Notes: generated by a model not told the origin, from the letters alone. Shown: positions 35,849-44,537, numbered from the stretch's first letter. The stretch: DNA of 56,460 nucleotides from Flavobacteriales bacterium (GCA_002707525.1 PAND01000003.1:21155-77614), one strand, 5' to 3'. Numbers and translations are program-made.

Positions 35849-36859
35849 TTATAATTGTATTGGTCCACTTCCAACATGGTCACAAAGATAACTACTATCC
35901 TTACAAAATGTTCGTAGTTCTGTATCTATAAACCTCATTATAACCTCTTTATGCGATTCTGGGTATAAAACATGAACATTCGCACCAGCATCTAAAGTAA
36001 AGTATACGGGGTTTTTCGTGGCTTCTCTAAACGCCCAAATACGATTAATTACTTCTAGCGTATTTGGTTTCATTAGGATGAAATAGGGCATGGATGTCAT
36101 CATCATGCCATGAAGCGTAAGCGCCTCACTTTCAACTATGGCACCGAATCTTTCTAAATCGGCATCAAGCATTGCTGTCAGTAGTTTACTCTGATTTTCA
36201 TGCGCTTGGGCAAATCTTGAGGAGGCGTAGGGGTGACCGGTCATAAGACCATGCCCCAATGAACTACTAACTGTTTTCTCACCCTTGTCAATTAATAAGA
36301 TGGTGTCTTGAAAGGTTTTGAATACATCTGCAACATCTACGAACGGAACTGCAAATTCATCATGACTACCTTCTATTTCAGCATGCTTGCCCCATGCTGC
36401 TAATGGGCCGTATACTGAGCGAGAACCAGAGCCAGATCCAAGTCTAGATGCATTGGAGGCTTCTTGGAAGAAATCATCAATACTCAATCCCAAATCTTTT
36501 TTTATACTCATCATACATAGAGCCAGGGCACTCATCCCTGAGGCCGAGGATGCAATTCCTGAACTATGTGGGAAACTATTTGAAGTGTGCACTTCAAAAT
36601 CCATTTCTTGGGCAAACGGAAAAAGATTATCGGTACGCTCTAAGAAGGATTGAATCTTAGGCATAAATGACGGCGTTTCTGTGTCATTTAGAAAAACTTT
36701 AATAGCACCTTTACCTTTTGCATATTTGAGCCTGGTTGATGTGGCTGCAGTACTCAAGGTAAAAGAGATGGACGGGTTAGCAGGTATTTGAACGTCATAT
36801 TTTCCCCAATACTTTATTAAGGCTATGTTCGACGGACTTTTCCAAGCGGTTTCTTTCAT
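35849..36859 (-). CDS. mvaD: Diphosphomevalonate decarboxylase
   Basis: 336 aa, GHMP superfamily. It converts mevalonate 5-diphosphate to isopentenyl diphosphate, using ATP, in the cytoplasm. Motifs: SPSNIALIKYWGKYD near 9-23, the Ser-rich P-loop FPHSSGIASSASGMSALAL near 95-113, MTSMPYF, and the catalytic-Asp region YFTLDAGANVHVLYPE near 275-290. Its start shares one base with the fabD stop and the mevalonate kinase gene follows 7 bases later. The mevalonate route, rather than the MEP route, is thus used here, as in many Flavobacteriales. Confidence 0.94.
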   Translation of the reverse strand: MKETAWKSPSNIALIKYWGKYDVQIPANPSISFTLSTAATSTRLKYAKGKGAIKVFLNDTETPSFMPKIQSFLERTDNLFPFAQEMDFEVHTSNSFPHSSGIASSASGMSALALCMMSIKKDLGLSIDDFFQEASNASRLGSGSGSRSVYGPLAAWGKHAEIEGSHDEFAVPFVDVADVFKTFQDTILLIDKGEKTVSSSLGHGLMTGHPYASSRFAQAHENQSKLLTAMLDADLERFGAIVESEALTLHGMMMTSMPYFILMKPNTLEVINRIWAFREATKNPVYFTLDAGANVHVLYPESHKEVIMRFIDTELRTFCKDSSYLCDHVGSGPIQL

Positions 36860-37746
36860 TATTCGAAACTGATGCCACTCACTTCAGTTGAGCGGTCGAT
36901 TTTTTTAATGAGCCCTTGTAATGTTTTACCGGGACCACATTCTACATATTCATGAACACCTAAAGCAATCATTTGTTGAATGCTTTGTGTCCATTTTACG
37001 GGAGCTGTTAGTTGGTCTATCAAATTTTGTTTTATTTCATTAGGGTCAAGTATAGCCTTCGCTACGCTATTCTGGACTACGGGACAAATGGGTGTATTAA
37101 ACGCTGTTGTAGCTATTGCCGAAGCCAATTCTTCTCTTGCAGGTTGCATCAACGGACTGTGAAAAGCACCCCCTACAGGCAGTACCAAAGCACGTCGAGC
37201 TCCAGCCTCTTTCGCTAATTCGCACGCTGCGTTTATTGCATCAATCTCTCCAGATATCACTAATTGTCCCGGGCAATTGTAATTAGCTGCAACTACAATT
37301 CCTTCCGTACGGTTACAAACATCTTCTACTTGTTCATCCGATAAACCCAAAACGGCAGCCATTGTAGATGGTTTAGCCTCACAAGCTTTTTGCATAGCAG
37401 AGGCTCTTGTGCTTACAAGCTTAAGAGCGTTTTCAAAACTTAACGCACCTGCCGCTGTCAACGCTGAAAATTCTCCAAGACTATGTCCTGCTACCAAGGT
37501 TGGATTAAAATCGCTTCCAAGTAAATTTGCCATGATGACGCTTAAGGTAAATATGGCTGGCTGGGTGACTTTGGTTTCCTTCAACTCTTCCGCAGTACCT
37601 TCAAACATGACTTTACTCAAACTGAAGCTAAGTACGTCGTCTGCTTGGTCAAAAAGTGCTTTAGCCGCATCATTGTTGTTGTATAGTTCTTTTCCCATTC
37701 CTGGGTATTGGGCGCCTTGGCCCGGAAATACAAAGGCTTTACTCAT
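36859..37746 (-). CDS. fabD: Malonyl CoA-acyl carrier protein transacylase
   Basis: 295 aa. It moves malonyl groups from CoA to ACP for fatty acid elongation. The nucleophile elbow GHSLGE has S89, the catalytic His is H196 in GGAFHSPLM, and the conserved Arg lies in VSTRASAMQKA near 114. The N-terminus FVFPGQGAQYPGMGKELY is diagnostic. It overlaps queD by 4 bases and mvaD by one base, so fatty-acid and isoprenoid precursor supply are joined in one transcript. Confidence 0.96.
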   Translation of the reverse strand: MSKAFVFPGQGAQYPGMGKELYNNNDAAKALFDQADDVLSFSLSKVMFEGTAEELKETKVTQPAIFTLSVIMANLLGSDFNPTLVAGHSLGEFSALTAAGALSFENALKLVSTRASAMQKACEAKPSTMAAVLGLSDEQVEDVCNRTEGIVVAANYNCPGQLVISGEIDAINAACELAKEAGARRALVLPVGGAFHSPLMQPAREELASAIATTAFNTPICPVVQNSVAKAILDPNEIKQNLIDQLTAPVKWTQSIQQMIALGVHEYVECGPGKTLQGLIKKIDRSTEVSGISFE

Positions 37747-38156
37747 TCTCCAAAATATTCTATGATGTTGTTATTTGTTTCAGCCAGCTGAATTTTATGC
37801 ATAAGCGCGCCATAATCTGCCACTTTAGGAGCGAGAATCTTCCAAAATTCGCAGGCAATATTCTCTGCAGTAGGCTGCTTTCCTTCCATGAAGTCAATAT
37901 CTAAATTGAGATTTTTATGATCAACTACATCAATGATGTGCGTGCGGATGATTTGCTTTAAATCAAATAAATTCATCACGAAACCTGTATCTGGGTCTAT
38001 CTCACCGCAAACAGTGACCTCTAATTCAAAATTATGTCCGTGGTAATTTTCATTTGAGCATTTACCAAAAATTCGCTTATTCGTTGCTGCGTCCCATTTA
38101 TCATTCCAGAGTTTGTGGGCAGCGCAAAAATGTTCTTTTCGTTTGATGTAAATCAT
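37743..38156 (-). CDS. queD: 6-carboxytetrahydropterin synthase / 6-pyruvoyltetrahydropterin synthase family
   Basis: 137 aa from the ATG at 38156; an upstream GTG at 38198 is rejected because it would lie upstream of the -7 box. Zinc ligands: H14 (FCAAHKL) and H39, H41 (NYHGHNFELEV). The catalytic Cys is C33 in GKCSNENYHGHN. Members make 6-carboxy-tetrahydropterin for queuosine or tetrahydropterin cofactors; QueD is the most likely role in bacteria, but the pterin form cannot be settled from sequence. First gene of the overlapping queD-fabD-mvaD-mvk-ubiA run, with a -7 box 21 bases upstream. Confidence 0.88.
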   Translation of the reverse strand: MIYIKRKEHFCAAHKLWNDKWDAATNKRIFGKCSNENYHGHNFELEVTVCGEIDPDTGFVMNLFDLKQIIRTHIIDVVDHKNLNLDIDFMEGKQPTAENIACEFWKILAPKVADYGALMHKIQLAETNNNIIEYFGE

Positions 38157-38177
38157 TGAAAACCGTTCATTAAGTTG

Positions 38178-38185
38178 CAAAGATA
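38178..38185 (-). promoter_or_regulatory. -7 promoter box of the queD-fabD-mvaD-mvk-ubiA operon
   Basis: A perfect TAnnTTTG (TATCTTTG) on the minus strand, 21 bases before the queD ATG. No TTG is found at the usual distance; that position falls in the loop of the preceding terminator hairpin. Confidence 0.55.
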
Positions 38186-38190
38186 CGATG

Positions 38191-38216
38191 CAAAACACAC
38201 GTTTTTTCTCGTGTGT
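38191..38216 (-). terminator. Terminator hairpin at the end of the ACP phosphodiesterase-side unit / before queD
   Basis: ACACACG / CGTGTGT, a perfect 7-bp stem (38195-38201 with 38210-38216), loop of 8. On the minus strand TTTT follows. It starts immediately upstream of the acpH stop on the plus strand map, so it lies between the 3' end of acpH (38216) and the queD promoter. Because both genes read on the minus strand, queD lies downstream in map order but upstream of nothing else; the hairpin may also be read within the queD 5' region. Its direction is therefore less certain than for the other terminators. Confidence 0.4.
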
Positions 38217-38848
38217 TATTTATTGATTAACGGATGGTAATGAATAAAATCTTCTGAAGCTGCTAGTAATTCAGGATAAAAGTCAATGAACCACTGCTCC
38301 GCAGCAAGGTATTCCGAATCGTTCAACTCTAGTTGAGCGAAGAAATTTGTAAGCTGAGCTATAGCGGGATGTCTCCTGCTCATGCCTCGTGCAGCATTTT
38401 TTATTCCTTGAATAGAAGAATAATTTATTAACCAATTTCCCTCTTTCATGAAAGGCCACATTGTTGATGCTTTCCCTTGAAGTAAATGAGTATTATTAGA
38501 AATTTCATTTGTACAGGTTTCAATGAAATCAATGATTTTCGTGCTAGTAGTAGTTTGTTTTAACCTACTCATAGTATTCCAATGCTTGTGAAGGAAGTAA
38601 TCTCCAAGGAGGTCCAAGGCTATCGGGGCTGTTTTTCCAGCTTTGGGTCGAATTGATTGTTTTGCAAGTTTGGAAAGAGAATGTTCGTCTGCAAATGAAT
38701 CTATGAACCTATGAAGTTCAACACCTAGTACCATTGAATCTGTGGCATCTGATTTCCAGATATTTCCTCTAAAACCGTCACCAGTAAAATTAAAAACCCG
38801 AATCAATTCTTGATTCGGGCTACAATGTAAATGTGCTAGAAAATTCAT
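38216..38848 (-). CDS. acpH: Acyl carrier protein phosphodiesterase
   Basis: 210 aa. It removes the 4'-phosphopantetheine arm from ACP. The N-terminus MNFLAHLHCSPNQ matches the family start, the FTGDGFRGN motif holds the expected metal-binding Asp, and LGVELHRFIDSFAD, IALDLLGDYFLHKHW and GMSRRHPAI follow in the right order. Length is slightly above the E. coli enzyme (about 193). Its start shares one base with the stop of the response-regulator gene, so they are co-transcribed. It ends just before the queD upstream region. Confidence 0.9.
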   Translation of the reverse strand: MNFLAHLHCSPNQELIRVFNFTGDGFRGNIWKSDATDSMVLGVELHRFIDSFADEHSLSKLAKQSIRPKAGKTAPIALDLLGDYFLHKHWNTMSRLKQTTTSTKIIDFIETCTNEISNNTHLLQGKASTMWPFMKEGNWLINYSSIQGIKNAARGMSRRHPAIAQLTNFFAQLELNDSEYLAAEQWFIDFYPELLAASEDFIHYHPLINK

Positions 38849-39216
38849 TATTCGCCTTCTAATACTCGAACTAATTCTTCAGCACTAAATGGTTTATTCA
38901 AAAATTGAATGCCTTCATCTTTTGGAAAGCAGCTATACACGCTTTCAATATCAAAACCAGTCATGACAACGTATTTAGAATCCCTGTAGGTATTTATGCT
39001 TTTAAGAGAATTGATAAGTTCATCAGCATTCATTACAGGCATGAAGAAGTCTGTTAGGATAATATCTACTTCTAGATTCTCATTATGTAAATCAACGTAA
39101 GCAGTTCCCCCATCCTCATAACTTCTAACCACATCGTATCCAATAATGTCTAACAGTTCTTCGAAGGTTTTTCTTAAGTTGTTATCGTCTTCAACTAAAA
39201 CTACTTTATTTTTCAT
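38848..39216 (-). CDS. Single-domain response regulator (CheY-like receiver)
   Basis: 122 aa containing only a receiver domain. The acidic pocket is E9, D10, D11 (LVEDDN), the phosphoacceptor is D56 (IILTDFFMPVM), the conserved Thr is in VVMTGFD and the Lys in LNKPFSAEEL. There is no output domain, so it must act by protein-protein contact, in a phosphorelay or by regulating a partner protein. No histidine kinase is adjacent. It shares one base with the acpH start, an unexplained pairing. Confidence 0.92.
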   Translation of the reverse strand: MKNKVVLVEDDNNLRKTFEELLDIIGYDVVRSYEDGGTAYVDLHNENLEVDIILTDFFMPVMNADELINSLKSINTYRDSKYVVMTGFDIESVYSCFPKDEGIQFLNKPFSAEELVRVLEGE

Positions 39217-39286
39217 AGAGCATGTCTTGGTAATGATAAAAATTAGAATGTGGAATATTCACTTAATGTCAATATGGGTAACTTCA

Positions 39287-39544
39287 TTATTGTGGCCTTA
39301 CTAAGGAGAATTCGAAAGCTTCCATCACAGGATTGATAAGTAGCTTTTCACAAGCTTGTTTTACCAAGACTTTAGCTTCATTATCGTCCATTGCCATTAC
39401 CTCCATAGTGATATGTTTTCCAATACGAACGTTACTACATGATTCTAGACCAATATTTTTCAAATTAGAACTCACTGCCTTGCCTTGGGGGTCAAGCAAC
39501 GCTTTTTGCGGCATAATATTGATTTCTGCAACGAATTTCATCAT
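39287..39544 (-). CDS. purS: Phosphoribosylformylglycinamidine synthase subunit PurS
   Basis: 85 aa, the normal PurS size. PurS links PurL and PurQ in the FGAM synthase complex of purine synthesis. The family pattern is clear: FVAEINIMPQKALLDPQGKAV at the start, the internal VRIGKHITMEV segment and the final NPVMEAFEFSL. Two consecutive ATGs (39544, 39541) are possible starts; the first gives an ATGA overlap of 4 bases with the pssA stop. PurL and PurQ are not next to it. Confidence 0.93.
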   Translation of the reverse strand: MMKFVAEINIMPQKALLDPQGKAVSSNLKNIGLESCSNVRIGKHITMEVMAMDDNEAKVLVKQACEKLLINPVMEAFEFSLVRPQ

Positions 39545-40263
39545 AGACTATTTTTTCTAGTCGATACTATTTGGACTAATTTGCTCACTACTGGTATAGC
39601 CAACACCGTTAATGTAAGTGCTAGCGCTTTGACAAAAATAACTAATACTATGAAAATGAGAACCACAATAAGCTGTGCTTTTCTTCGGAGTTTTTCACCA
39701 TTGTCTTTAAAACTAAGAAAGTGAATGGAAGAATTAATCCAATAGATATTCAGAGCAAGTATGCTGATGAAAAACAAGGTGAGCGCAGCACGTTCGTCTA
39801 TTGATCTTTGTATTATCCAATTCCATTGTTCCCAATCTCCCAGCCACATCCATAATCCAAAAACAAATAATGCATTTGCGGGAGTTGGTACACCAGTGAA
39901 GTCAACTTTTTCGTCTGAAATTAAGTTGAACTTTGCCAAGCGATAAATACTAGAAACCGCTATTCCTGCTCCCAAAACAACGCCCCAAGGTTGTTCAATT
40001 GTTCCGTAATCTGTGAGTATACTAGACCATAAAAACGCCGGAACTACCCCAAAAGAAATGGCATCAGCAAGTGAATCTAGTTGAGTGCCAAGGCTGCCGT
40101 CAACACCTAGTTTTCGTGCGAGCATTCCGTCTAAAAGATCAGCAATTGATGCCAATATTAGGCACGCTGCCACACCCATATTACTTTGAATGAAGATAAA
40201 GTAGATTGCCACCACTCCGCAACCTGCATTCAAAAGTGTTAAAAGATTTGGAATGTGTTTCAT
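39541..40263 (-). CDS. pssA: CDP-diacylglycerol-serine O-phosphatidyltransferase
   Basis: 240 aa from the ATG at 40263 (a TTG three codons upstream is also open). It makes phosphatidylserine, the precursor of phosphatidylethanolamine, at the inner membrane. The CDP-alcohol phosphotransferase motif DGxxARx8Gx3Dx3D is complete at D45, G46, A49, R50, G59, D63, D67. About six to eight membrane helices are predicted. It is head-to-head with lnt, with only 29 bases between start codons, and its stop overlaps purS. Confidence 0.94.
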   Translation of the reverse strand: MKHIPNLLTLLNAGCGVVAIYFIFIQSNMGVAACLILASIADLLDGMLARKLGVDGSLGTQLDSLADAISFGVVPAFLWSSILTDYGTIEQPWGVVLGAGIAVSSIYRLAKFNLISDEKVDFTGVPTPANALFVFGLWMWLGDWEQWNWIIQRSIDERAALTLFFISILALNIYWINSSIHFLSFKDNGEKLRRKAQLIVVLIFIVLVIFVKALALTLTVLAIPVVSKLVQIVSTRKNSL

Positions 40264-40269
40264 GGAGTG

Positions 40270-40288
40270 CAAAGATGCATTATTTTGG
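40270..40288. promoter_or_regulatory. Face-to-face -7 boxes between pssA and lnt
   Basis: Minus strand: CATCTTTG (40277-40270, one mismatch to TAnnTTTG) ends 6 bases before the pssA ATG. Plus strand: TATTTTGG (40281-40288, one mismatch) ends 4 bases before the preferred lnt ATG at 40293. Both would give leaderless or nearly leaderless transcripts. No clear -33 TTG is seen for either. Confidence 0.4.
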
Positions 40289-40292
40289 CACT

Positions 40293-41843
40293 ATGACCGA
40301 TTGGAGAAATTATAAACCGCATTATTTGGCGCTTCTGTCGTCAGCCTGTTTAACTCTTGCTTGGACTTGGAGCCCCATGTTTTTTCTGGTTTTCCCTGGC
40401 TGGGTGCTTCTTTTTCAGCTAGCTGCACAAAAACAACGGCCACTACTTTTCCTGTACATGGCTTTTGCATTATGGAATGCAGCAACTACCTATTGGATTG
40501 CTAATGCTCATCCGCTAGGTGTTATTGCAACGGTCGGGATCAATGGATTTCTTATGGCATTTGCCTTGTGGTTTGGAGTACGCGCTAGAGAAATGCTTGT
40601 ACGACTTGGAATAGGTTCAAAAGTTTCCTGGATTTCGGTAATCGCTTCTTGGATGGCCTTTGAACATTTACACGAATATTGGGGATTGTCCTTTCCCTGG
40701 TTGCACTTGGGTAACACATTCTTTGATTGGCCGGAATTGGTTCAGTGGTATGAATTTGTGGGAACTCCCGGAGGAACTCTTTGGGTTCTTATTGTGGTAA
40801 TAGTTTTCTTCACAAGGGCTACATCAATCATAAAATGGTCATGGCTTCTTCTGCCTGTAGCAATTAGTTTAGTGCTGTATTTCCTTCCTGAAAAATCTTC
40901 TGATACGTATTTGAAGGTAGCCGTGGTTCAGCCGAATATAGATGCCTATGACGAAAAATGGACCACCTCAGAAATCGAGCAAATAGGAAAGGTGGATAGG
41001 TTATTATCTGAAAGTGGTGCAAAGAATATAGATCTTTTGGTTTTACCAGAAACCTTTCTTCCTAAATCAAGACAGGTAAGCGTATTGGGCAAAGGGGTGG
41101 TAGATGCAGCGTTTATTTCCACCATAGATAAGTATGGAAAATCGGCAATTTTTGGTAGCACCACTTATGATTTTCAATTAGAACAAACGTATTCCAATAG
41201 ACCCATGGGGGATCGCTTTTACACCATGTATAATACGGCGCTTTTTCATTCATCTGCTGGACAGCCCTGGCAAATTTACCATAAGGGAAAATTAGTTGTG
41301 GGAGGGGAGTCCATGCCCTTTGTTAAATACTTACAGCCTATTTTAGGTGATTGGGCGATTGAGTTAGGCGGCACTTCAGGTACACTTGGTACTTCTGAGG
41401 AAAGAGTGCTTTTTAAAGACGAACTACTCGGCCTGAAATTGGCTCCGATTATTTGTTGGGAAAATGAATTTTCAGGGTATGCAACAGCTTACTCAAAGAA
41501 AGGTGCAAATTTACTTGCCGTAATAACAAACGATGGATGGTGGGGTAATACAGATGGCCACCTGCAACACATGAAATTTTCAGGTTTAAGGGCTATTGAA
41601 CATCGTAAATATGTAGTTCGCAGTGCGAATACAGGTGTTAGTACGGTAATTGACTCAAAAGGAAATCCACGCGAACAACTTCATTGGGAAGAAGAAGGCG
41701 TGATTATAGATCGGGTGCCTTTGTTGGAAGGTCAAACTCTTTATGTTCAAACAGGCAATTTCTTAGGTCCTGTAATGTCTGTTCTTTTCCTTTTAATTGT
41801 TCTTATGGTGATACTTAGTAGATTTTTTAGAATTAAACCCTAG
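40293..41843 (+). CDS. lnt: Apolipoprotein N-acyltransferase
   Basis: 516 aa from the ATG at 40293; an in-frame ATG at 40275 would add six residues, and the frame is open further into pssA. It adds the third acyl chain to the N-terminal cysteine of lipoproteins at the inner membrane. About six N-terminal helices (to about residue 200) precede a nitrilase-like domain. The catalytic set is intact: Glu in LPETFLPK, Lys in HKGKLVVGGE, Glu in GGESMP, and the nucleophilic Cys in PIICWENEFSGY. A final helix lies at about 485-510. Divergent from pssA; lpdA follows after about 50 bases. Confidence 0.94.
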   Translation: MTDWRNYKPHYLALLSSACLTLAWTWSPMFFLVFPGWVLLFQLAAQKQRPLLFLYMAFALWNAATTYWIANAHPLGVIATVGINGFLMAFALWFGVRAREMLVRLGIGSKVSWISVIASWMAFEHLHEYWGLSFPWLHLGNTFFDWPELVQWYEFVGTPGGTLWVLIVVIVFFTRATSIIKWSWLLLPVAISLVLYFLPEKSSDTYLKVAVVQPNIDAYDEKWTTSEIEQIGKVDRLLSESGAKNIDLLVLPETFLPKSRQVSVLGKGVVDAAFISTIDKYGKSAIFGSTTYDFQLEQTYSNRPMGDRFYTMYNTALFHSSAGQPWQIYHKGKLVVGGESMPFVKYLQPILGDWAIELGGTSGTLGTSEERVLFKDELLGLKLAPIICWENEFSGYATAYSKKGANLLAVITNDGWWGNTDGHLQHMKFSGLRAIEHRKYVVRSANTGVSTVIDSKGNPREQLHWEEEGVIIDRVPLLEGQTLYVQTGNFLGPVMSVLFLLIVLMVILSRFFRIKP

Positions 41844-41860
41844 TACAAGGGTCCTCTATG

Positions 41861-41868
41861 TAACTTTG
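41861..41868 (+). promoter_or_regulatory. -7 promoter box upstream of lpdA
   Basis: Perfect TAACTTTG, 24 bases before the lpdA start. No TTG at the normal distance; instead a short inverted repeat (CCCT-N6-AGGG, 41838-41851) lies just upstream. Confidence 0.5.
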
Positions 41869-41892
41869 TCATTGCTATTAAAATAAAATTCA

Positions 41893-43290
41893 ATGAGTTC
41901 ATACGACGTAGTTGTTATAGGTTCTGGTCCAGGAGGATATGTTAGTGCCATACGCTGTGCCCAATTGGGTATGAAAACAGCTGTAATTGAGAAGTACCAA
42001 ACATTAGGCGGTACTTGTTTAAATGTAGGATGTATTCCTTCAAAAGCACTGCTTGATTCCTCTGAGCATTATCATGCGGCTGTTCATTCATTTCAGGAAC
42101 ACGGAATACAGGTGGACAAGCCACGAGTAGATTTTGCTCAAATGATGAAACGTAAAGCGGGAGTAGTAAGCACCACTTGTGAAGGCATAGATTATTTGAT
42201 GAAAAAAAACGAGATTGATGTTTTGCACGGTTTCGGTTCAATAGTAGATAAAAATACAGTTCAAATAATAGGTAAGGATACTACAACAGTATCTGCAAAA
42301 CATATCATTCTTGCTACAGGCTCAAAACCAATTGAGCTTCCTTTTGCAAAATTCGATAAGGAACGCATCATTTCTTCAACGGAAGCTTTGAGTTTGAAAG
42401 AAATCCCCAAGCACATGATTGTGATAGGAGGCGGTGTGATTGGACTGGAATTAGGTTCTGTTTACAAGCGCTTAGGTTCTGAAGTGACCGTTGTTGAATT
42501 TGCTAAAAGTATAATTCCAACAATGGACGGGGCAATGGGCAAAGAGCTCATGCGCAGTATGAAGAAAATAGGTGTAAAGTTTAGTCTTAGCACGAAGGTA
42601 AGCGGTGTACACCGAGACGGTGAATTGGTTCAAGTAACTGCTATCAACAAAAAAGGTGAAGAAGTTGTATTTGAAGGGGATTATTGTCTAGTCGCAGTCG
42701 GCAGAGGCGCTTATACTGACAAGCTTGGTTTAGAAAATGTCGGAATTGACTCTGATGACAGAGGGCGTATTGCAGTAAATGCTCAATTGCAGACTTCGGT
42801 ACCAAATATTTATGCCATTGGAGATGTTGTTCGTGGTGCCATGTTGGCTCATAAAGCGGAAGAGGAAGGTGTGTTTGTAGCGGAATCAATTGCTGGAGAA
42901 AAGCCGCATATTAACTATGATTTAATTCCTGGAATCGTTTACACTTGGCCTGAAGTTGCTGCAGTAGGAAAGACGGAAGAACAATTGAAAGAAGCAGGTA
43001 CTGAATATAAAATGGGCTCTTTCCCCATGCGCGCATTGGGACGCTCAAGGGCATCGGGTGATATTGATGGCGTAGTGAAAGTTTTGGCAGATAAGAAAAC
43101 GGATGAGGTTTTAGGAGTGCATATCGTGGCAGCTCGTGCCGCAGATATTATCATGGAAGCTGTGACTGCAATGGAGTTCCGGGCTTCTGCAGAGGATATT
43201 GCAAGAATTTGCCACGGTCATCCAACGTATACGGAAGCTTTAAAAGAAGCTGCTTTGGCTGCAACTGGTAATCGAGCGTTGCACAGTTGA
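41893..43290 (+). CDS. lpdA: Dihydrolipoyl dehydrogenase
   Basis: 465 aa, the standard E3 length. It reoxidises the lipoyl groups of 2-oxoacid dehydrogenases and of the glycine cleavage H protein (gcvH at 11911), reducing NAD. FAD-binding GSGPGGYVSAIR at 10-21, redox disulfide C42/C47 in GGTCLNVGCIPSK, NAD-binding GGGVIGLELGSVYKRLGSEV near 178-197, and the dimer-interface catalytic His-Glu in CHGHPTYTEALKEAAL at the C-terminus. Its stop shares one base with the pabB ATG. Confidence 0.96.
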   Translation: MSSYDVVVIGSGPGGYVSAIRCAQLGMKTAVIEKYQTLGGTCLNVGCIPSKALLDSSEHYHAAVHSFQEHGIQVDKPRVDFAQMMKRKAGVVSTTCEGIDYLMKKNEIDVLHGFGSIVDKNTVQIIGKDTTTVSAKHIILATGSKPIELPFAKFDKERIISSTEALSLKEIPKHMIVIGGGVIGLELGSVYKRLGSEVTVVEFAKSIIPTMDGAMGKELMRSMKKIGVKFSLSTKVSGVHRDGELVQVTAINKKGEEVVFEGDYCLVAVGRGAYTDKLGLENVGIDSDDRGRIAVNAQLQTSVPNIYAIGDVVRGAMLAHKAEEEGVFVAESIAGEKPHINYDLIPGIVYTWPEVAAVGKTEEQLKEAGTEYKMGSFPMRALGRSRASGDIDGVVKVLADKKTDEVLGVHIVAARAADIIMEAVTAMEFRASAEDIARICHGHPTYTEALKEAALAATGNRALHS

Positions 43291-44537
43291 TGGAAAGCGC
43301 ATCGACTCATATTGTCGATCCGAGAAGTTTAGAAAATCGGCTATTGGAATTATCCAATAGTCGTTCTTTTTTTGCCTTGTACACGAGCAATAGCTATCCC
43401 AATTCAGAAAAAAGCTACGAATTGATTTTTGGTTGGGGAGCAAAAGCAGTTTACACAGATGAAGAGCTTTTACCTGAACATTTAGAATACGGATGGAAAT
43501 TCGGCTTTTTGAGCTATGAATTGCGCACCAATTTTGAATCGGTTACTCAAGAAAATGAAGGTATAGGGGATTGGCCCAAGGCTCGTTTTTTTGTCCCAGA
43601 GGTAGTAGGAACTTTGCACATAGACGGTCGCTTAGAGGTTTGGTCTGAGTATGCTGTTGATGAGGTTCTGAACGAGGTGCTACTCAACGCTAATGAAGTG
43701 GATTCGGGCACTACTTCTCTCAATTTTCAACCTGTTGAGTCTAGAGAGGACTACATACATAATGTAAACGCGTTAAAAGATCATATACAACGAGGCGACA
43801 TTTACGAAGTCAATTATTGTACAGCGTTTACAGCAGAATTTGAAAAATTAAATAGTGTTTCACTGTTTAAAAAAATGGTAGAAGGGACGCTTGCGCCTTT
43901 TTCTGCATTTGTAAAGATGGACGGTTATGAGCTTTTATGCACGTCTCCCGAACGATATATCAAGCGCGAAGGACGCAAGCTTTGCAGCCAGCCTATTAAA
44001 GGAACGAATCGATACTGTGATGCAGATAACGAGTCCGCCAAAATAGCCTTAGTCCAAAGTGAAAAAGAACGCGCGGAGAATGTCATGATTGTAGATTTGG
44101 TAAGAAACGATCTCTCCAGAGTTGCTGCTACAGGCAGTGTTAAAGTGAGTGAATTATTCGGTACCTACGCGTTTAAAAATGTGAATCAATTGATTAGTAC
44201 CGTGGAAGCTGAACTTCGCGAAGGTGCAACAAACTATGATGTCATTGCAGCATCCTTTCCAATGGGTTCTATGACAGGAGCTCCAAAGGTAAGTGCTATG
44301 GAGCTCGCAGAGCGCTTTGAAAAAGTGGCTAGAGAAATTTATTCAGGATCAGTGGGTTACGTTACTCCTGAAGGTGATTTTGATTTTAATGTGGTCATTC
44401 GCAGCATAGCTTTAAATAGAGATAAGGGTATCGCAACGCTGCACGTTGGAGGCGCTATAACTATATTAAGTGACGCACAACAAGAGTATGAGGAGTGCTT
44501 ATTGAAAGCAGAAAGTGTCTTGAAGGCTGCGAAATAA
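43290..44537 (+). CDS. pabB: Aminodeoxychorismate synthase component I (PabB-like chorismate-binding enzyme)
   Basis: 415 aa from the ATG at 43290 (a TTG one codon earlier is less likely). It converts chorismate with ammonia to 4-amino-4-deoxychorismate for folate, or, in the related TrpE, to anthranilate. The chorismate-binding domain shows QPIKGTNR (the PabB-type Lys), ENVMIVDLVRNDLSRVA, FPMGSMTGAPKVSAMELAE and IYSGSVGYV. PIKGT, rather than the PIAGT of TrpE, favours PabB. The glutaminase subunit PabA is not adjacent. Overlaps lpdA by one base and precedes tilS by 24 bases. Confidence 0.9.
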   Translation: MESASTHIVDPRSLENRLLELSNSRSFFALYTSNSYPNSEKSYELIFGWGAKAVYTDEELLPEHLEYGWKFGFLSYELRTNFESVTQENEGIGDWPKARFFVPEVVGTLHIDGRLEVWSEYAVDEVLNEVLLNANEVDSGTTSLNFQPVESREDYIHNVNALKDHIQRGDIYEVNYCTAFTAEFEKLNSVSLFKKMVEGTLAPFSAFVKMDGYELLCTSPERYIKREGRKLCSQPIKGTNRYCDADNESAKIALVQSEKERAENVMIVDLVRNDLSRVAATGSVKVSELFGTYAFKNVNQLISTVEAELREGATNYDVIAASFPMGSMTGAPKVSAMELAERFEKVAREIYSGSVGYVTPEGDFDFNVVIRSIALNRDKGIATLHVGGAITILSDAQQEYEECLLKAESVLKAAK

